A stretch of DNA of 64,000 nucleotides from Lunularia cruciata (GCA_948567375.1 OX419762.1:3230001-3294000), one strand, 5' to 3'. Counted from the first letter of the stretch, positions 1 through 10,855 are shown. Program-made: numbers and translations. Notes: generated by a model not told the origin, from the letters alone.

Positions 1-351
1 TTAGTACAACCCATGTTCATCTCCTCCCTAGGTTGGTGAATACCCAAGAGGCCTACTCCATTCTTACTCATTGGTATCTCCCTCAGGCTTCATATTTAGC
101 ATGGAATTTCCTTCCTACAAAGGCACTATTGCCACATGTGTGGAGGTTTTATAGTACTATCCATCATCCTTCCTACACACTATTAGGGCTACGCATGCTT
201 TCACAACCATAAGATGAGTGGTGTTGTTAGCAATTAGCTCTACCAATAGTCATGGGCATATGTAACCCCATAGAGCAAGAGGGAATAGCACCAATAACAT
301 ATTTTGGGGCTTGGGCTCTAGTAGTCCCTTGTTTAGCAGATAGGTTCTTAC
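1..351. other. No gene recognised
   Basis: I see no convincing reading frame, RNA gene or repeat boundary here. It is probably decayed repeat DNA lying next to the LTR fragment that follows. Confidence 0.4.
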
Positions 352-827
352 ATTAGGGGTTTCCATTCCTATTATTGATCCTGAGTGAAGTGCAATCAGA
401 GCAATGCCTTGACAAATCTGAGAGGAATTGTAGTGTTGTTAGTATTTTGCATTTGTGAGTGCAATGTAAAGTTGATGTGAAACAATTTTGATCAAGGAAG
501 TTGAGCCTTGAATGGAGGGGTGGAACACAATTTTGAGGCAAAGTCATTTTGCAATGAATTGCCATCTTTAGGAGAATCTCAATCAAGATTTGTTTGGATA
601 GAATTTGATATGTTGTGATTATGGGTGTGTGAATTCATGACAAGTTGTCAAGATTGTGAGCTTGTTACTCTCTTTTGGGTGTAGTTGCTTCATGAGAGAT
701 TAAAGAAGAACCCAAGAAGAACTACTTGTTATTGTTTGCCTTTCTATTTGACCCATTCTGAATCGTATCTCTGCATGAACAAACTTTACTTACTTGATTA
801 CCCCAAAAGTGATATTTGCTAGGTTTT
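352..827 (+). repeat. LTR fragment of the E-type gypsy family
   Basis: This stretch is recognisably homologous, in the opposite orientation, to the 5' LTR of element E at about 25,515-25,990. Shared blocks include the GAGAGATTAAAGAAGAACCC region near 695 and the end near 800-827, which matches E's LTR terminus. No primer-binding site follows it. Instead an integrase tail begins at once, so this is a solo or recombined LTR or a truncated copy. The left end is soft because the homology fades before about 352. Confidence 0.7.
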
Positions 828-828
828 C

Positions 829-1081
829 ATAGCCTTTCAAAGAAGGTGATTAGGTAATGTTGTTTGATTACATTCCATTCAAGAGAGTGCAAAAGAAGTT
901 TTTGCCTAAGTACTTTGGACCTTTCATAGTGGAAAAGGTGTGGGGAGATTACACCTATGATCTCAAGGAGTTGGGAGGAAGACTTTTTGATAGGATTAAC
1001 CATGATAAATTGAAGATGTATCATAAAAGGTAGAGAGACCTTCACTTTGAGGACAAAGTGAAAATTGAGTCCAGGGGTAAA
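829..1081 (+). pseudogene. Integrase C-terminal tail of old gypsy element A
   Basis: The plus strand encodes a recognisable Ty3/gypsy integrase C-terminal module. The core KKFLPKYFGPFIVEKV is followed by a Tyr/Leu-rich strand and FDRINHDKLKMYHKR. This is the GPY/F-type module that follows the DDE catalytic core in gypsy integrases. It ends near 1,033 and is followed by a purine-containing tract and then by an LTR start, the expected order at the 3' end of an element. Only the tail of the element is present, so it is a fossil. The rest of A is not visible to the left, where an E-type LTR fragment abuts it. Confidence 0.8.
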
Positions 1082-1501
1082 TGTAACACCTATTTGTGCA
1101 TGTGTGTGGTATTATGATATTTACCTTAGTATTACAAATACTTGAAAAATATTATTTATATAAAGATAAAGGATGGTTCTATATTAGTCATGATTAGCTA
1201 AAGTTAATCATAGCTAAGATAGTGAGGACCTCACTTTAGAGGAAGTGGAAAAGATGAGCACCACTATTTTGGATTCTAGTGTGTTGACTTGGTATTATTC
1301 TTAGGTGTTTGGCTTTGAGGAAAGAGTTGAGAACTCTTGGACCCGCAAATCTTTTTGTTTTGGACTCTTTACAGTCCAAGGATAGCCCATGTAAAGGAAT
1401 CCTTGACTTAGTGGTTGGGTCAAGATAAGATCACATGCTTAGCAAAATATGCCCATGTGGATGGATATTCCTTTATACTTTTTGACTTGACTTGACTTTT
1501 A

Positions 1502-1568
1502 TTGGAGTAACTTGAGTTACTCCAATAATTAGTAACTTTAGTGCATAACTATTTCACAAGTATATAAA
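1502..1568 (+). promoter_or_regulatory. LTR A promoter with palindrome upstream of TATA box
   Basis: A perfect inverted repeat with 10-bp arms (TTGGAGTAAC and GTTACTCCAA, 4-base loop) occupies 1,502-1,525. The TATATAAA box starts 35 bp further on. A palindrome at this distance from a TATA box could be a dimeric factor site. That role is inference from position only. Confidence 0.45.
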
Positions 1569-1693
1569 CTAGGGGTGAGGAGATACTCATCATCCTTTCA
1601 TTTTCAACTATCTCTCTCTCATTGAATTCTCTAGTGAGCAATGTCTTGAGTCTTGGAGTGTTAGCCTTGAAGAGTATGATGGAGTTGGGGTTC

Positions 1694-1698
1694 CTTGC
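1694..1698 (+). repeat. Target-site duplication of element B (left)
   Basis: CTTGC here immediately precedes the left LTR of B. The same five bases follow the right LTR at 13,929-13,933. The 5-bp length is normal for Ty3/gypsy integration. Confidence 0.9.
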
Positions 1699-2124
1699 TG
1701 TAACAATATGGAGTTTAGCGACGAAGTTAGTCGGGCTCACTAAGTAGCACATAAGAAAAATTAGCCTAGAATATTCCGGAAGTATCTAGTAAGCTTCTTA
1801 AGAAGCTTCCCGGTTAGCTTAGCTTGCACCTTAAGTAAGTAGCTTCTAGAAGGAAGCTTCTAGAAGCTTCTAACTACCTTAGCTTGCATGCCAAGTAGGT
1901 GGCTTCTAGAAGGAAGCTTCTTGAGAAGCTTCCTAGTTAACTTGGCTTGCACTCTAAGAAAGCGGCTTGAGGAAGCTTCTTGAGAAGCTTATCAAGAGCC
2001 TTGTATGCTGCCTATAAATACCTGAGCCAAAGCTCATGCTAGGCATTTGGATTTTTCCCTCATTCAAGTGTCCCAATGTGAGTTTCCATTCTCCTATTTC
2101 TCTCCTCGGATTTGGTCTTTTACA
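1699..2124 (+). repeat. Left (5') LTR of element B
   Basis: It runs from TGTAACAATATGG to TCTTTTACA, with TG...CA ends, 426 bp, matching the right LTR at 13,503-13,928. The U3 part is built of repeated GAAGCTTC-containing segments upstream of a TATAAATA box at 2,013-2,020. Confidence 0.95.
1791..1990 (+). promoter_or_regulatory. Array of heat-shock-element motifs in LTR B
   Basis: At least four clusters of inverted GAA/TTC modules lie just upstream of the TATA box: 1,791-1,810, 1,844-1,870, 1,904-1,932 and 1,971-1,990. The best is GAAGCTTCTAGAAGCTTC at 1,853-1,870, four perfectly spaced modules (GAAnnTTCnnGAAnnTTC), the known binding pattern of trimeric heat-shock factors. The array is conserved in the right LTR (about 13,594-13,795). 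Heat-induced LTRs with such elements are established for the ONSEN copia family of Arabidopsis; heat inducibility here is inferred, not shown. Confidence 0.7.
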
Positions 2125-2125
2125 T

Positions 2126-2137
2126 TGGTATCAGAGC
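2126..2137 (+). other. Primer-binding site of element B
   Basis: TGGTATCAGAGC lies one base after the left LTR. It is complementary to the 3' end of plant initiator tRNA-Met, the usual primer of plant chromoviruses. Confidence 0.9.
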
Positions 2138-2379
2138 AGGAATGGGATGGATGGAATTTATGGACCACCAAATCTACTTCCACCAAACCATTGGGATTTT
2201 CACATCCAAATACTACCCAAGCATTGTTTCACACAGTTCATCACCTCGCACTTTGGACAAGATTTTCTGCATATGATCACCATATTTGAGGAACCCTTGG
2301 TGCTTCCGGTTGTAACTTATGGAGAACGGTGGACGTGCTGTTTCTATGTGTTAATAAATTAGATAGATTGGGAGTGGTG

Positions 2380-3300
2380 TGATAGAGGAGAAACTATGGA
2401 GGCAATACCTGATGTTATCCTTGCAATGCAACAACAAATCGAGCACCTTACTCGATTGTTGGATGAACGAGATCTTCAACGACAAGAGCAAGTGGAGAGA
2501 GTACCAATTTGAGAAGGAGAAGATTGGATCAGATTCCCTAAACCCAAGGTATTTGAAGGCAAGAATCTCCCGGGTGCAGTGGAGAATTTTGTGTTTGATT
2601 GTGAACGTTATTTTGAAGCTACCAATCTACAAGATGAGTAAAAACAGATTCTCTTGGCTTCTAGTAAATTGGATGGAGTAGCAAAGCTATAGTGGAGATT
2701 TTGAGTGGAGCGAGCCGAACAACAAATGGTTGCACCGATCTTGACATGGGCAGAATTCAAGAGCGCAATAATCAGTTGGTTCCAAGCTATAAATGCCACA
2801 CGAGTTGCACGGGATAAGTTGGTAGAGTTGAAACAGATTGGCTCTGTAAGAAGTTACATCACGCAGTTCCAAAACACCATCAAGTAAATCCCAGATATTT
2901 TGGAAGGTGAAGCTCTGGATCAATTCATGAGGGGCTTGAAAGCAAGAACCAAATTAGAGGTAACCATGCAAGAGCCACAACACTTGGAGGAAGCCATGCG
3001 GTTGGCCGAATGTTTTGATTCCTTGGTGGCAACAACTTGGTCTCGACCTCGACCCCCACAAAGCCTACCAATACACTACACACAAGTGAAGGAGTCAACA
3101 CTAATGGAGATTGATGCAATTCAACAAAGACCATTGGGCATGGCAGACAGGGAGAAATTGCAACAAAATGGTGGTTTCTTTTTATTGTCGCCAGTTAGGG
3201 CATTGCATTGCTGAATGTCCACTCAAGAATAGACGACCTCGACAAGTTGCCCAAGTGGAGGTTGTGGAGCGGAATGATCAGGGAAATGAGGAATCCCAGT
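2380..3300 (+). pseudogene. gag region of element B
   Basis: Reading-frame pieces here encode a capsid-like polypeptide of the plant gypsy type (around the words FKSAIISWFQAI and DQFMRGLKARTKLEV). A CCHC-type zinc-knuckle stretch (RQLGHCIAECPL) sits near 3,190-3,230. Order and composition match chromovirus gag. It is broken. Confidence 0.8.
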
Positions 3301-3389
3301 AGGAGATTTTGAGCCGCCTATTAGGAGCTTGATTAGTTCCAATGGGATTGAAGGCTTGACCTATGCAAGTCTGCTTCACTTGCAAGGTA

Positions 3390-3720
3390 TGATATGTAAT
3401 CGGGGTTGTAGGATTTTGGTTGATTTTGGAAGTTCAAAGAATTGCATGTCTATGCAAGTAGCAAAGGAATTGGGTATTCCTATCAAGCCAGAGATTTGAA
3501 GTAGTTTGATGATGGCGGATGCTGAAAAGGTTCTGCATTCCGCACCTCGCATCTTGTTACCTTCAAGATTGGGAAGGAGTATTTGGAGTGTATGAGGTTT
3601 GTAGTGGCACCTCTACACTATGATATCATTCTGGGTTTACCTTGGCTTGAACGTCATAAGGTTCAATTTGATTAGACCCGACGCCAAATTCAAGTACAAC
3701 ACCAAGGTAGAAATTTCCGA
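3390..3720 (+). pseudogene. Protease region of element B
   Basis: The retropepsin-like core is recognisable: an ILVDFG active-site strand followed by the helix MSMQVAKELGIPI, then a flap region and the closing DIILGLPWLERH motif near 3,625-3,660. It sits between gag and reverse transcriptase as expected. It is a fossil. Confidence 0.75.
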
Positions 3721-3770
3721 TTAGGTTGTTTGGCACCTCTGATTAAGACACCTAAGAATAGTCAATCCTA

Positions 3771-3950
3771 AGATGGGAAGTTTATCAAGAAGGTAGCCAT
3801 AGAGCAAATCTGGAATGGAGATGAGTCCCAAGATGGGAAGTTTGCCAAGAAGGCAACCATGGAGCAAGCTTGGAAGAGAGATGAGTCCCTAGAAGGGAAG
3901 TTTGTTAATGAAGCAGCCATAGAGCAAGCTTTGGAGGAAGATAAGTCTAT
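3771..3950 (+). repeat. Three 60-bp tandem repeats between protease and RT of B
   Basis: Three consecutive units of exactly 60 bp start at 3,771, 3,831 and 3,891. Each carries a variant of GATGGGAAGTTT...GAGCAAGCTTGG. The period is a multiple of three, so each would add a 20-residue charged segment of the pattern GKF..KA.IEQAW..DES between the protease and reverse transcriptase. Such linkers are not a standard part of chromovirus polyproteins. Confidence 0.85.
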
Positions 3951-4129
3951 ATTCGCGGTGTGGATCAAGCCAATTGCACAAGAACAATCTGAGGAGGGCC
4001 AAGTGCTGCATCAAGCAATGGTTAATCGAATCCAAATGATCTGCCAAAGGGATTACCCTCTGATCGAGGTATGCCCTTCAAGATCGAGTTATTGCCAGGG
4101 AGTACTCCAGTGAGTAGACTAATCTATCA

Positions 4130-4987
4130 GCTCTCACCAAAAGAGTTGGAGGAGTTGCGAACAACACTTATAGAGTTGTTGGAGAAGGATTTCATATGAT
4201 ATAGTACCTCTCCTTGGGGAGCACCGGTACTATTTGTTCCAAAGAAGGATGGAGGACTTCATTTCTGTATTGATTATTGTGGGCTCAATAAGCAAACCCT
4301 GAAGAATGCATATCCCTTGCCTCGGATCGATGACCTTCTTGATCAATTAAGTGGAGCACGCTACTTTTCCAAGCTGGATCTTCGTAGCGGCTATTGGCAA
4401 ATTCTTATTGAAGGAGAGGACGTGCAAAAGACTGCCTTTTGCACAAGGTATGGACATTTTGAGTGGAGAGTTCTACCTTTCGGACTCACTAATGCTCTAG
4501 CAGTCTTCATGGATCAGATGCATTGGGTGTTGGAGGGACTATTGGATCAGTCCGTGGTAGTGTTCTTAGATGATATCTTAATCTATAGTAGGACAGAGGC
4601 AAAACACATGAATCATGTACGAGAAGTCCTGAGATGACTACGATAGTGGAAATTTTACTACAAGAAGTCAAAGTGTGCTTTTTGGCAGAAGGAGGTTACC
4701 TTCTTGGATTATAAGATCTCATCAGAGGGGATCAAGATGGAAGAAGAGAAGATCAAGGCCATTACTGATTGGCCTACCTCGAAGGATGCTACCGAAGTAC
4801 AAGCATTCAATGGATTGGCCAGTTTTTACCGACGGTTCATCCACTATTATGCTCAAATAGTTGCACCATTGACTGACCTCTTGGGAAAGAACTCGAGCTT
4901 CCAATGGACCACCAAGCATGAAAAAGCATTCCAGAAGTTAAAGCATATGGTGTCTTCAAGACCCATTCTTCAACCATATGATCCTCA
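4130..4987 (+). pseudogene. Reverse transcriptase and start of RNase H of element B
   Basis: Ty3/gypsy reverse transcriptase motifs appear in order: a priming-strand segment [22 protein letters not shown], and the catalytic [11 protein letters not shown] box. The connection segment follows (AFNGLASFYRRFIHYYA, then KHEKAFQKLK and PILQPYD). The domain breaks off where element C is inserted and resumes at 11,593. It is a fossil with several breaks. Confidence 0.9.
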
Positions 4988-4992
4988 ACTAC

Positions 4993-5731
4993 TTTAATAC
5001 CAAGGGTTAGCCATATGATCTAGATGTGAAATTTGGTTTGGTAACATCTGGAATGATGTTATACATGATGGTCAAAATAGATTAGATAGAAGTATCACCA
5101 AAAGAGTACTTCTACTAATAGGGCAGAAACCAAAATAGACTTGAGAACCTTAGAACCAATAGCTAGACATATGATTTAAAGGTGAGAATTGGTTTGGTAA
5201 CATCTCGAAGGATGTTACACATGATGGACTTAACAGATCAGAAAGAGGTATCACCAAAAGGGGACTTCTACTAATAGAGTAGGAACCAAAATATGCCTGA
5301 AATCTTTGAAGGCAATTTCGGAGGCCTAAACGGATGAATTAGGCCTTGAAAATGTGTAAGTTCCCCCCCAACGAAGGAAAGGTTGGCCTTCCCCTCCCTC
5401 CTGCTTTGTCTCTTCGAGAGCTTTCCAATGGTACCTTACTCATGTGATTCTGAGATTCCTACAGGAAGATTCCCTAAAAGATTCCCTCCGGTCAAAGCTT
5501 GTTTGACCAACCAGATAGGACCTACACCAGACAGGTCACCCATCCAAGTAAGTAATCCAAGGGTGGAGCTTGCTGACATGTCACCTATTTGTGTCCCTAA
5601 TCCTATGGTGGAGCTTCCTTGGAGGAGATCCTCTTTGTCTATATAATAAAGAGAAGGTGCTTCCTTGGGGCATCGAATGTTTGAGAGTGCAATCTGTGTT
5701 TTCTCTCTTGTCTTGTCCTCGGAGTATTACA
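4993..5731 (+). repeat. Left (5') LTR of element C
   Basis: It ends in CGGAGTATTACA, directly before the primer site. It holds a direct duplication with 156-bp spacing in its U3 part (repeated GGTTTGGTAACATCT at 5,035 and 5,191), a cytosine run near 5,365, and a TATATAATAAA box at about 5,640-5,650. Confidence 0.95.
5490..5508 (+). promoter_or_regulatory. Inverted W-box pair in LTR C
   Basis: GGTCAAA-GCTTG-TTTGACC is a near-perfect palindrome. It holds two inverted TTGACC cores, the WRKY-factor binding core, about 135 bp upstream of the TATA box. It is also present in the right LTR (near 11,346) and in both LTRs of D. WRKY-dependent stress response is an inference. Confidence 0.5.
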
Positions 5732-5732
5732 A

Positions 5733-5744
5733 TGGTATCAGAGC
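5733..5744 (+). other. Primer-binding site of element C
   Basis: TGGTATCAGAGC follows the left LTR by one base and matches initiator tRNA-Met. Confidence 0.9.
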
Positions 5745-6308
5745 GAGTGTTCTAGTCCAAGAGAGTGGATCACCCCTCTTGGAATAGCACAAACTACTGA
5801 AACTGAGTTATGTGAGGTGGAGAACATAGAGTAATCGCTAGACTTAGGAAGGACTTTAGAGAGCGGATGAGATGGATGCGCCGGGGGGACAATTTCTTGC
5901 ACCTAGCTTTCCATTCTCAAACCCATTCCAGATTAAGGTTATGTACATCCAACGTGAGGGTATTGCTAGTTTATCACTTTGGTGTGGAATTCATGGATAG
6001 AGTGATGAACTCACCAAACCCGGTGATTCTACCTGTGGTGATATATGACAGAGAGTGGGATTTGACGATCTACATTCTATTATGATAATATGGATATGAA
6101 TGTCCCAAATCCTCTCCCTTTCAACACTCAAGTAGAAATCCGTTATGTAGTGAGGCCGAAAGTGATGTTTAGAGATTTTGTGGTTAGGAATTTTGGTGAG
6201 GAGTATTATCAATGAGTGATAGCTTATGAGGTCTCAATGGTAGTTCCGATAGTTTGTACGCCTTCCAGAGTGATTATATTGACTCTGTATTGAAGTAGTC
6301 ATTAGCAA
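5745..6308 (+). other. Leader of element C
   Basis: This is the untranslated or poorly conserved stretch between the primer site and gag. The same sequence appears inverted in D at about 19,264-19,851, so it belongs to the family rather than being a separate insertion. Confidence 0.7.
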
Positions 6309-7330
6309 TTGGGTGTTGCAGGAACCATGGATCCGCAATTGCAAGAGCTAGTGCAAGGAATGCAAGGGATGTTGAATGAATTTCGAGAGATTAAGATGAC
6401 CATGGAGACATTACAAAGTCAAGTGCAGATCCTGAGGAACGATCAAGCCATGCAAGAAGAAGAGCCATCTCAAAACCCTGTCCCTGTGATTGAAGTGCTT
6501 GGAGATGCACCCGTGCCTACGAACCCTATATCAACGGTGAAGCCACATTGCTACTCCGGATGAAGAAGACCTGCAATATCGAGCCTTACAAGGGGCAGCG
6601 TACGATGGGAGTAGTGGAAAATTGGATCTCTAGAATGAATCAGTGTTTCCGATTGTTCTCAACAGAGATCACAGAGCATGTTGCAGGCATGTTTGCATGT
6701 GGGTACTTGACCAATAAAGCCCTCACATGGTATGATGCTTGGGAACGATCCATGCTGGCAGAGAGAAGGGAGGTCACATGGACAACAATGCAAGAAGGAT
6801 TGCTGAAGAATTTCCAGTTGGTGGATTCTATGCAAATGGCTCAAACCCGACTATGGGGATTGAGACAGAAGAAAAGCGTACAAGAGTATGTGGAGGCATT
6901 TCTGGATCTACAAGTCGTAATTACCGACATGAGTCCAGCAGAGGCTCTCGACAATTTCAAACGAGGGTTGAAAGAGCGGATTTGCCAAGAAGTCATGGTG
7001 CAAAACTCTTGCACGGTATTTGAAGCCATTGCTTGTGCGCAGAGAATAGCAGGAGCATTAGGTGGAGGTGAAGGAGTAGTTCTACCTCAACATTATCGTG
7101 CAGAAATGCCACACATGGGTAGACCAGTACCGATGGAATTGGGCAACCTTTGATTTCGGGATCAAGGAGCACGGCCGCTTCAAGGAGAGCGGGGACGTGT
7201 AGAAGAACAAAGAGATGGAGTCCCACAAGGAGAAAGGACTTGAGGAGAACAACGCCATTGTTACAATTGTGGCCGTATTGGGCATATATCTACCAATTGT
7301 CGCACTCGTTTCCCTAGAGGCCCTCGGCCT
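6309..7330 (+). pseudogene. gag of element C
   Basis: It starts MDPQLQELVQGMQGML and continues through a capsid-like helical region (words NWISRMNQCFRLF, ALTWYDAWERSM, QEYVEAFLDLQV, NFKRGLKERI). It ends with a CCHC zinc knuckle at about 7,259-7,303 (CYNCGRIGHISTNCR). The whole matches plant chromovirus gag. It is broken. Confidence 0.88.
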
Positions 7331-7512
7331 TCGTTCAGGCGATCTTTGAACAACATGGAGAGGCACATTGAAGAGGAGGAGGTGGACACCACTTTGGAAA
7401 AAAAAGATCGCCAGTAAATGTACCTCGCGGCCTTACTGGCTTAATAAGGAAGCAGAGAAGCAAGGGATGGAAGAAGAATAATGCGCAAAGATCCCAAGAG
7501 GCAACCTCACGA

Positions 7513-7870
7513 TTGATTGTTGTCAATGGAATCCTAAAAGGTAATCAAGTGAGAGTATTAATAGATCCAAGAGCAACAGAGAATTTCTTGTCTCGCTTTA
7601 TTGCAATCAGATTGGGAATGGATCTAGAGACAGATGGAAGTGAAGAAGTAGAGTTACCAAATGGGCAAACAGAGAGGATTGAATCATTACCTAGACGGGT
7701 AACCCTCTCTGTAGGAGAATATCAAGAATCAATTGAGTGGCGAGTGATACAGTTAGCCCGTTATGATGAAATTTTAGGCATGCCATGGATGGAGCAGTAC
7801 AACCCAATGGTGGATTGGAGGAAGAAAGTAGTGAGAACCCACCAATGGTCAATCATTGGGGTTAAAGAAA
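7513..7870 (+). pseudogene. Protease region of element C
   Basis: Retropepsin-like sequence with the strand NQVRVLID, the helix NFLSRFIAIRLGM and the closing [15 protein letters not shown] motif. It precedes reverse transcriptase as usual in Ty3/gypsy. Confidence 0.8.
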
Positions 7871-7929
7871 AATCACACAGGCAGAAACTGCCTCTATATG
7901 TCATAGGGACGACAACTGTCTATAAGACC

Positions 7930-9360
7930 GATAGATGTTTTATGGGTCTAATAAGAGAAGTCCAGAGTGCACAACTCGCTGGACAAATTCCTGAGAAATT
8001 GAAGGATGTGGTGGATGAGTTTCAAGATGTCTTTCTCGATGATCTACCCTTAGGATTACCACCTAAAAGGTGAGTAGATCACAAAATTGAGACACTCCCG
8101 GGGAAGACACCTCCTTGTAAGGCCCCATATCGCCTATCACCTCATGAGTTGGAGGAGTGTAAGACTCAAATTGAGGAGATGCTACAGAAAGGGTTCATCT
8201 AACCAAGCGTATCGCCATATGGGGCCCCTGTCTTGTTTATGAAGAAGAAGGATGGTACAATGCGCATGTGCATTGACTATCGGGGTCTGAATCAGCAAAT
8301 AGTGAAGAACAAATACCCCTTACCTCGCATGGATGACCTATTTGATCAACTCCATGGAGCGAGATACTTCACCAAACTGGACTTGTGGAGCGGTTACAAT
8401 CAAATCCGAATTGTAGAGGAGGATGTGTACAAAACTGCCTTTCGAACCAGGTATGGCCACTTTGAGTATCTTGTGATGCCTTTTGGCCTCACCAATGCGC
8501 CTGCCACTTTCATAAGTCTAATGAATGACATATTTTGTCCATACTTAGATAAGTCTGTTATCGTCTTCTTGGATGATATCTTAGTATATAGTAGCACAAT
8601 GACAGAACACAAACAACATCTACGAGAGGTCCTCCAGATTCTAAGACAAAATCAATTGTACGCCAAAATCTCAAAGTGTGAGTTTGGCAAGTCTGAAGTA
8701 GACTACTTAGGGCATAGAGTAAGTGCAGAGCGCATTCAAGTATTGACAGATAAAATAAAGGTCATTCAAAAATGGAGTGCCCCAGAAGATCAGACTCAAC
8801 TTAAGAGCTTCTTGGGGTTGATGGGATTCTATCGTAGATTTGTCAAGGACTTCTCCAAGGTTGCACAGCCTTTAACGGCACTACTTGGCAAGGGGAAGAA
8901 GTGGACATGAGGAACTGCACAAGAGTTGGCTTTTCAAGAATTGAAGGCCGCCTTGCTACATGCACCAATCTTGAAGTGGTATGACCCAAAACGTCCAATC
9001 AAGTTGGCTACCAATGCATCAAGCGTAGCAATAGGAGCAGTCCTACAACAAGAGTGGCATGACGGATGGCATCCAATTGCATATTTCTCTCGAAAGTTGT
9101 TACCGGTAGAGCGCAACTACCACACCACAGAATGAGAAGAGCTGGCCATTGTTCTAGCAACCAAGCATTGGAAGCACTACCTGGGCGAGAAGGCATTTGT
9201 AGTAGAGATAGACCACAAACCTCTAGTCTACCTCGAGACGCAAAAGGATCTATCTCGTCGCCAAATTCGATGGGTAGAGTGGCGACAACGCTTCAACATG
9301 ACAATCCCCTACGTGGAAGGTAAGAAGCAACTTGCAGATGCGTTCACTCGCATGCCAATG
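7930..9360 (+). pseudogene. Reverse transcriptase and RNase H of element C
   Basis: Reverse transcriptase motifs are clear: [39 protein letters not shown], and the catalytic [12 protein letters not shown] near 8,555-8,592. The connection domain ([15 protein letters not shown]) leads into RNase H (KLATNASSVAIGAVLQQEW, then the KLLPVERNYHTTE region and KHWKHYLG). It is a fossil with several breaks. Confidence 0.92.
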
Positions 9361-9479
9361 GCAAACAACTTGGTGGCAGAGGTTAAGATTAACCTTGAAT
9401 TCTAGCAAGAGATTCTAGTTGCTACAAAAACTGACCCATAGATTGTCGAAGCATAATCGTCCAAAGGTGTAACCAGCAC

Positions 9480-10580
9480 CCAAGGACTCACCTTTTGGGA
9501 TGGCAGATTATGGATCCCAAATGTCCCAGAATTACGCACCACCATTCTAGCGGAATGTCATGATTCGGCCATTGCAGCTCATGTCGGAGTGGACAAGACC
9601 TTGGAGGTAGTCAAGCGCCATTACTATTGGCCCAAGATGAGCAACGACGTGATGGACTATATGCGTAGTTGCCTACTTTGTCAACAGAACAAAGCTTCTA
9701 ATCAAGCTCCTGCAAGGCTCCTTCAACCTCTCCCCACTCCTACCTAACGTTGGGAACAAGTGAGTATGGATCTCGTCTGTGAATTACCCAAGACCACCTC
9801 AGGGTTTGACTCCATTGTGGTCTTTGTGGACCGGCTCAGCAAAATGATTCATGTACGCCCTACCACCAAGGAGGTGATCGCTCCACAACTAGCTCAACTA
9901 TACTTAGATGCAGTCTTTGCTCACCATGGCTTGTCTAGAGTACTCATCACCGATAGAGGCACCCAATTCACCAGTTTGTTTTGGCAAACACTATTTGGTT
10001 TCTTCAAAACCAAGTTGGCCATGTCCACAGCTTACCACCCACAAACAGATGGCCAAACAGAGCGGGCTAATTGCACGATTGAAGACATGTTACGCGGCTT
10101 CACCTTTGAAGAGCAAGAGAGGTGGGACACCCTATTACCATTGGTGGAATTTGCTTACAAAAATTCAGTGAATGCGTCCACTCAGGTCACTCCATTCTTC
10201 CTCATGTATGGTGAGCATCCCTTCACACCTTCTAGCTTGATGAAGATCCGTCTAGTGACTTCCAAGGTTGATGCAGTCAACACATTTGTTTCTAGAATCC
10301 AACAAGGTGTGGAGAGCGCTAAGCACAGGTTATAGATTGTGAAAAATCAACAAAAGTAGTATGCTGATGCACACCGTCGGCACATGGAGTTCAATGTTGG
10401 GGATCAAGTGTGGCTATCGACAACCAACCTCACATTAGTTGGATCTCGGAAGCTCAGACCTTGTTTTATTGGGCCTTTCTCGATTCTTCGTCGCATCGGC
10501 GCTGTGGCCTATCACCTTGAGCTACCACCACACATGAAGATCCATCTAGTGTTCCATGTCTCCCTACTATGCAGATATGC
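9480..10580 (+). pseudogene. Integrase of element C
   Basis: The HHCC zinc-binding region (HDSAIAAHVGVDKTLE...CLLCQQNK, about 9,555-9,700) is followed by the DDE core: SMDLVCELPKT, ITDRGTQF, and STAYHPQTDGQTERANC at about 10,024-10,074. A GPY/F-type module ([14 protein letters not shown], then PPHMKIHLVFHVSLL) comes next. This is the standard plant chromovirus arrangement. Confidence 0.92.
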
Positions 10581-10639
10581 TCCCCGACCAGGCCAAGGTC
10601 CTTCCACACAGGACATTTGACCTTGTCCGACACTCATTG

Positions 10640-10842
10640 ATGGCATAGAGGAATATGAAGTGGAGCGGATTCTCCAAAAGCGCATGCGTGGTAGTCGCCA
10701 TCCGCGGGTGGAATATCTAGTACAATGGAAAGGCTACTCCCTCTATGAAGCAACCTGGGAACCCGCAGCCAATTTGGCGCATGCACCGGTGTTGGTGCAA
10801 GCATTTGAGCAACAATTGCACAACGAGGACGTTGCATCTTAA
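10640..10842 (+). pseudogene. Chromodomain of element C
   Basis: A C-terminal chromodomain reading VERILQKRMRG...VEYLVQWKGYSLYEATWEP. It has the aromatic and WKGY/TWEP signatures of chromoviral chromodomains, which bind modified histone tails and steer integration. It closes the polyprotein just before the polypurine tract. Confidence 0.9.
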
Positions 10843-10855
10843 AAGGAGGGAGGTC
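10841..10855 (+). other. Polypurine tract of element C
   Basis: AAAAGGAGGGAGGTC directly precedes the right LTR. Such a tract primes plus-strand DNA synthesis. Confidence 0.8.

Larger units (their letters stand above)
1082..1698 (+). repeat. 3' LTR of element A, 5' portion, interrupted by element B
   Basis: It begins with TGTAACACC directly after the integrase tail and a short purine tract (CCAGGGG). It contains a plausible promoter (TATATAAA at 1,561-1,568). Element B interrupts it at the CTTGC target site. The sequence resumes at 13,934 and runs at least to about 14,001, where element D is inserted. I cannot place its true 3' end. Confidence 0.7.
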
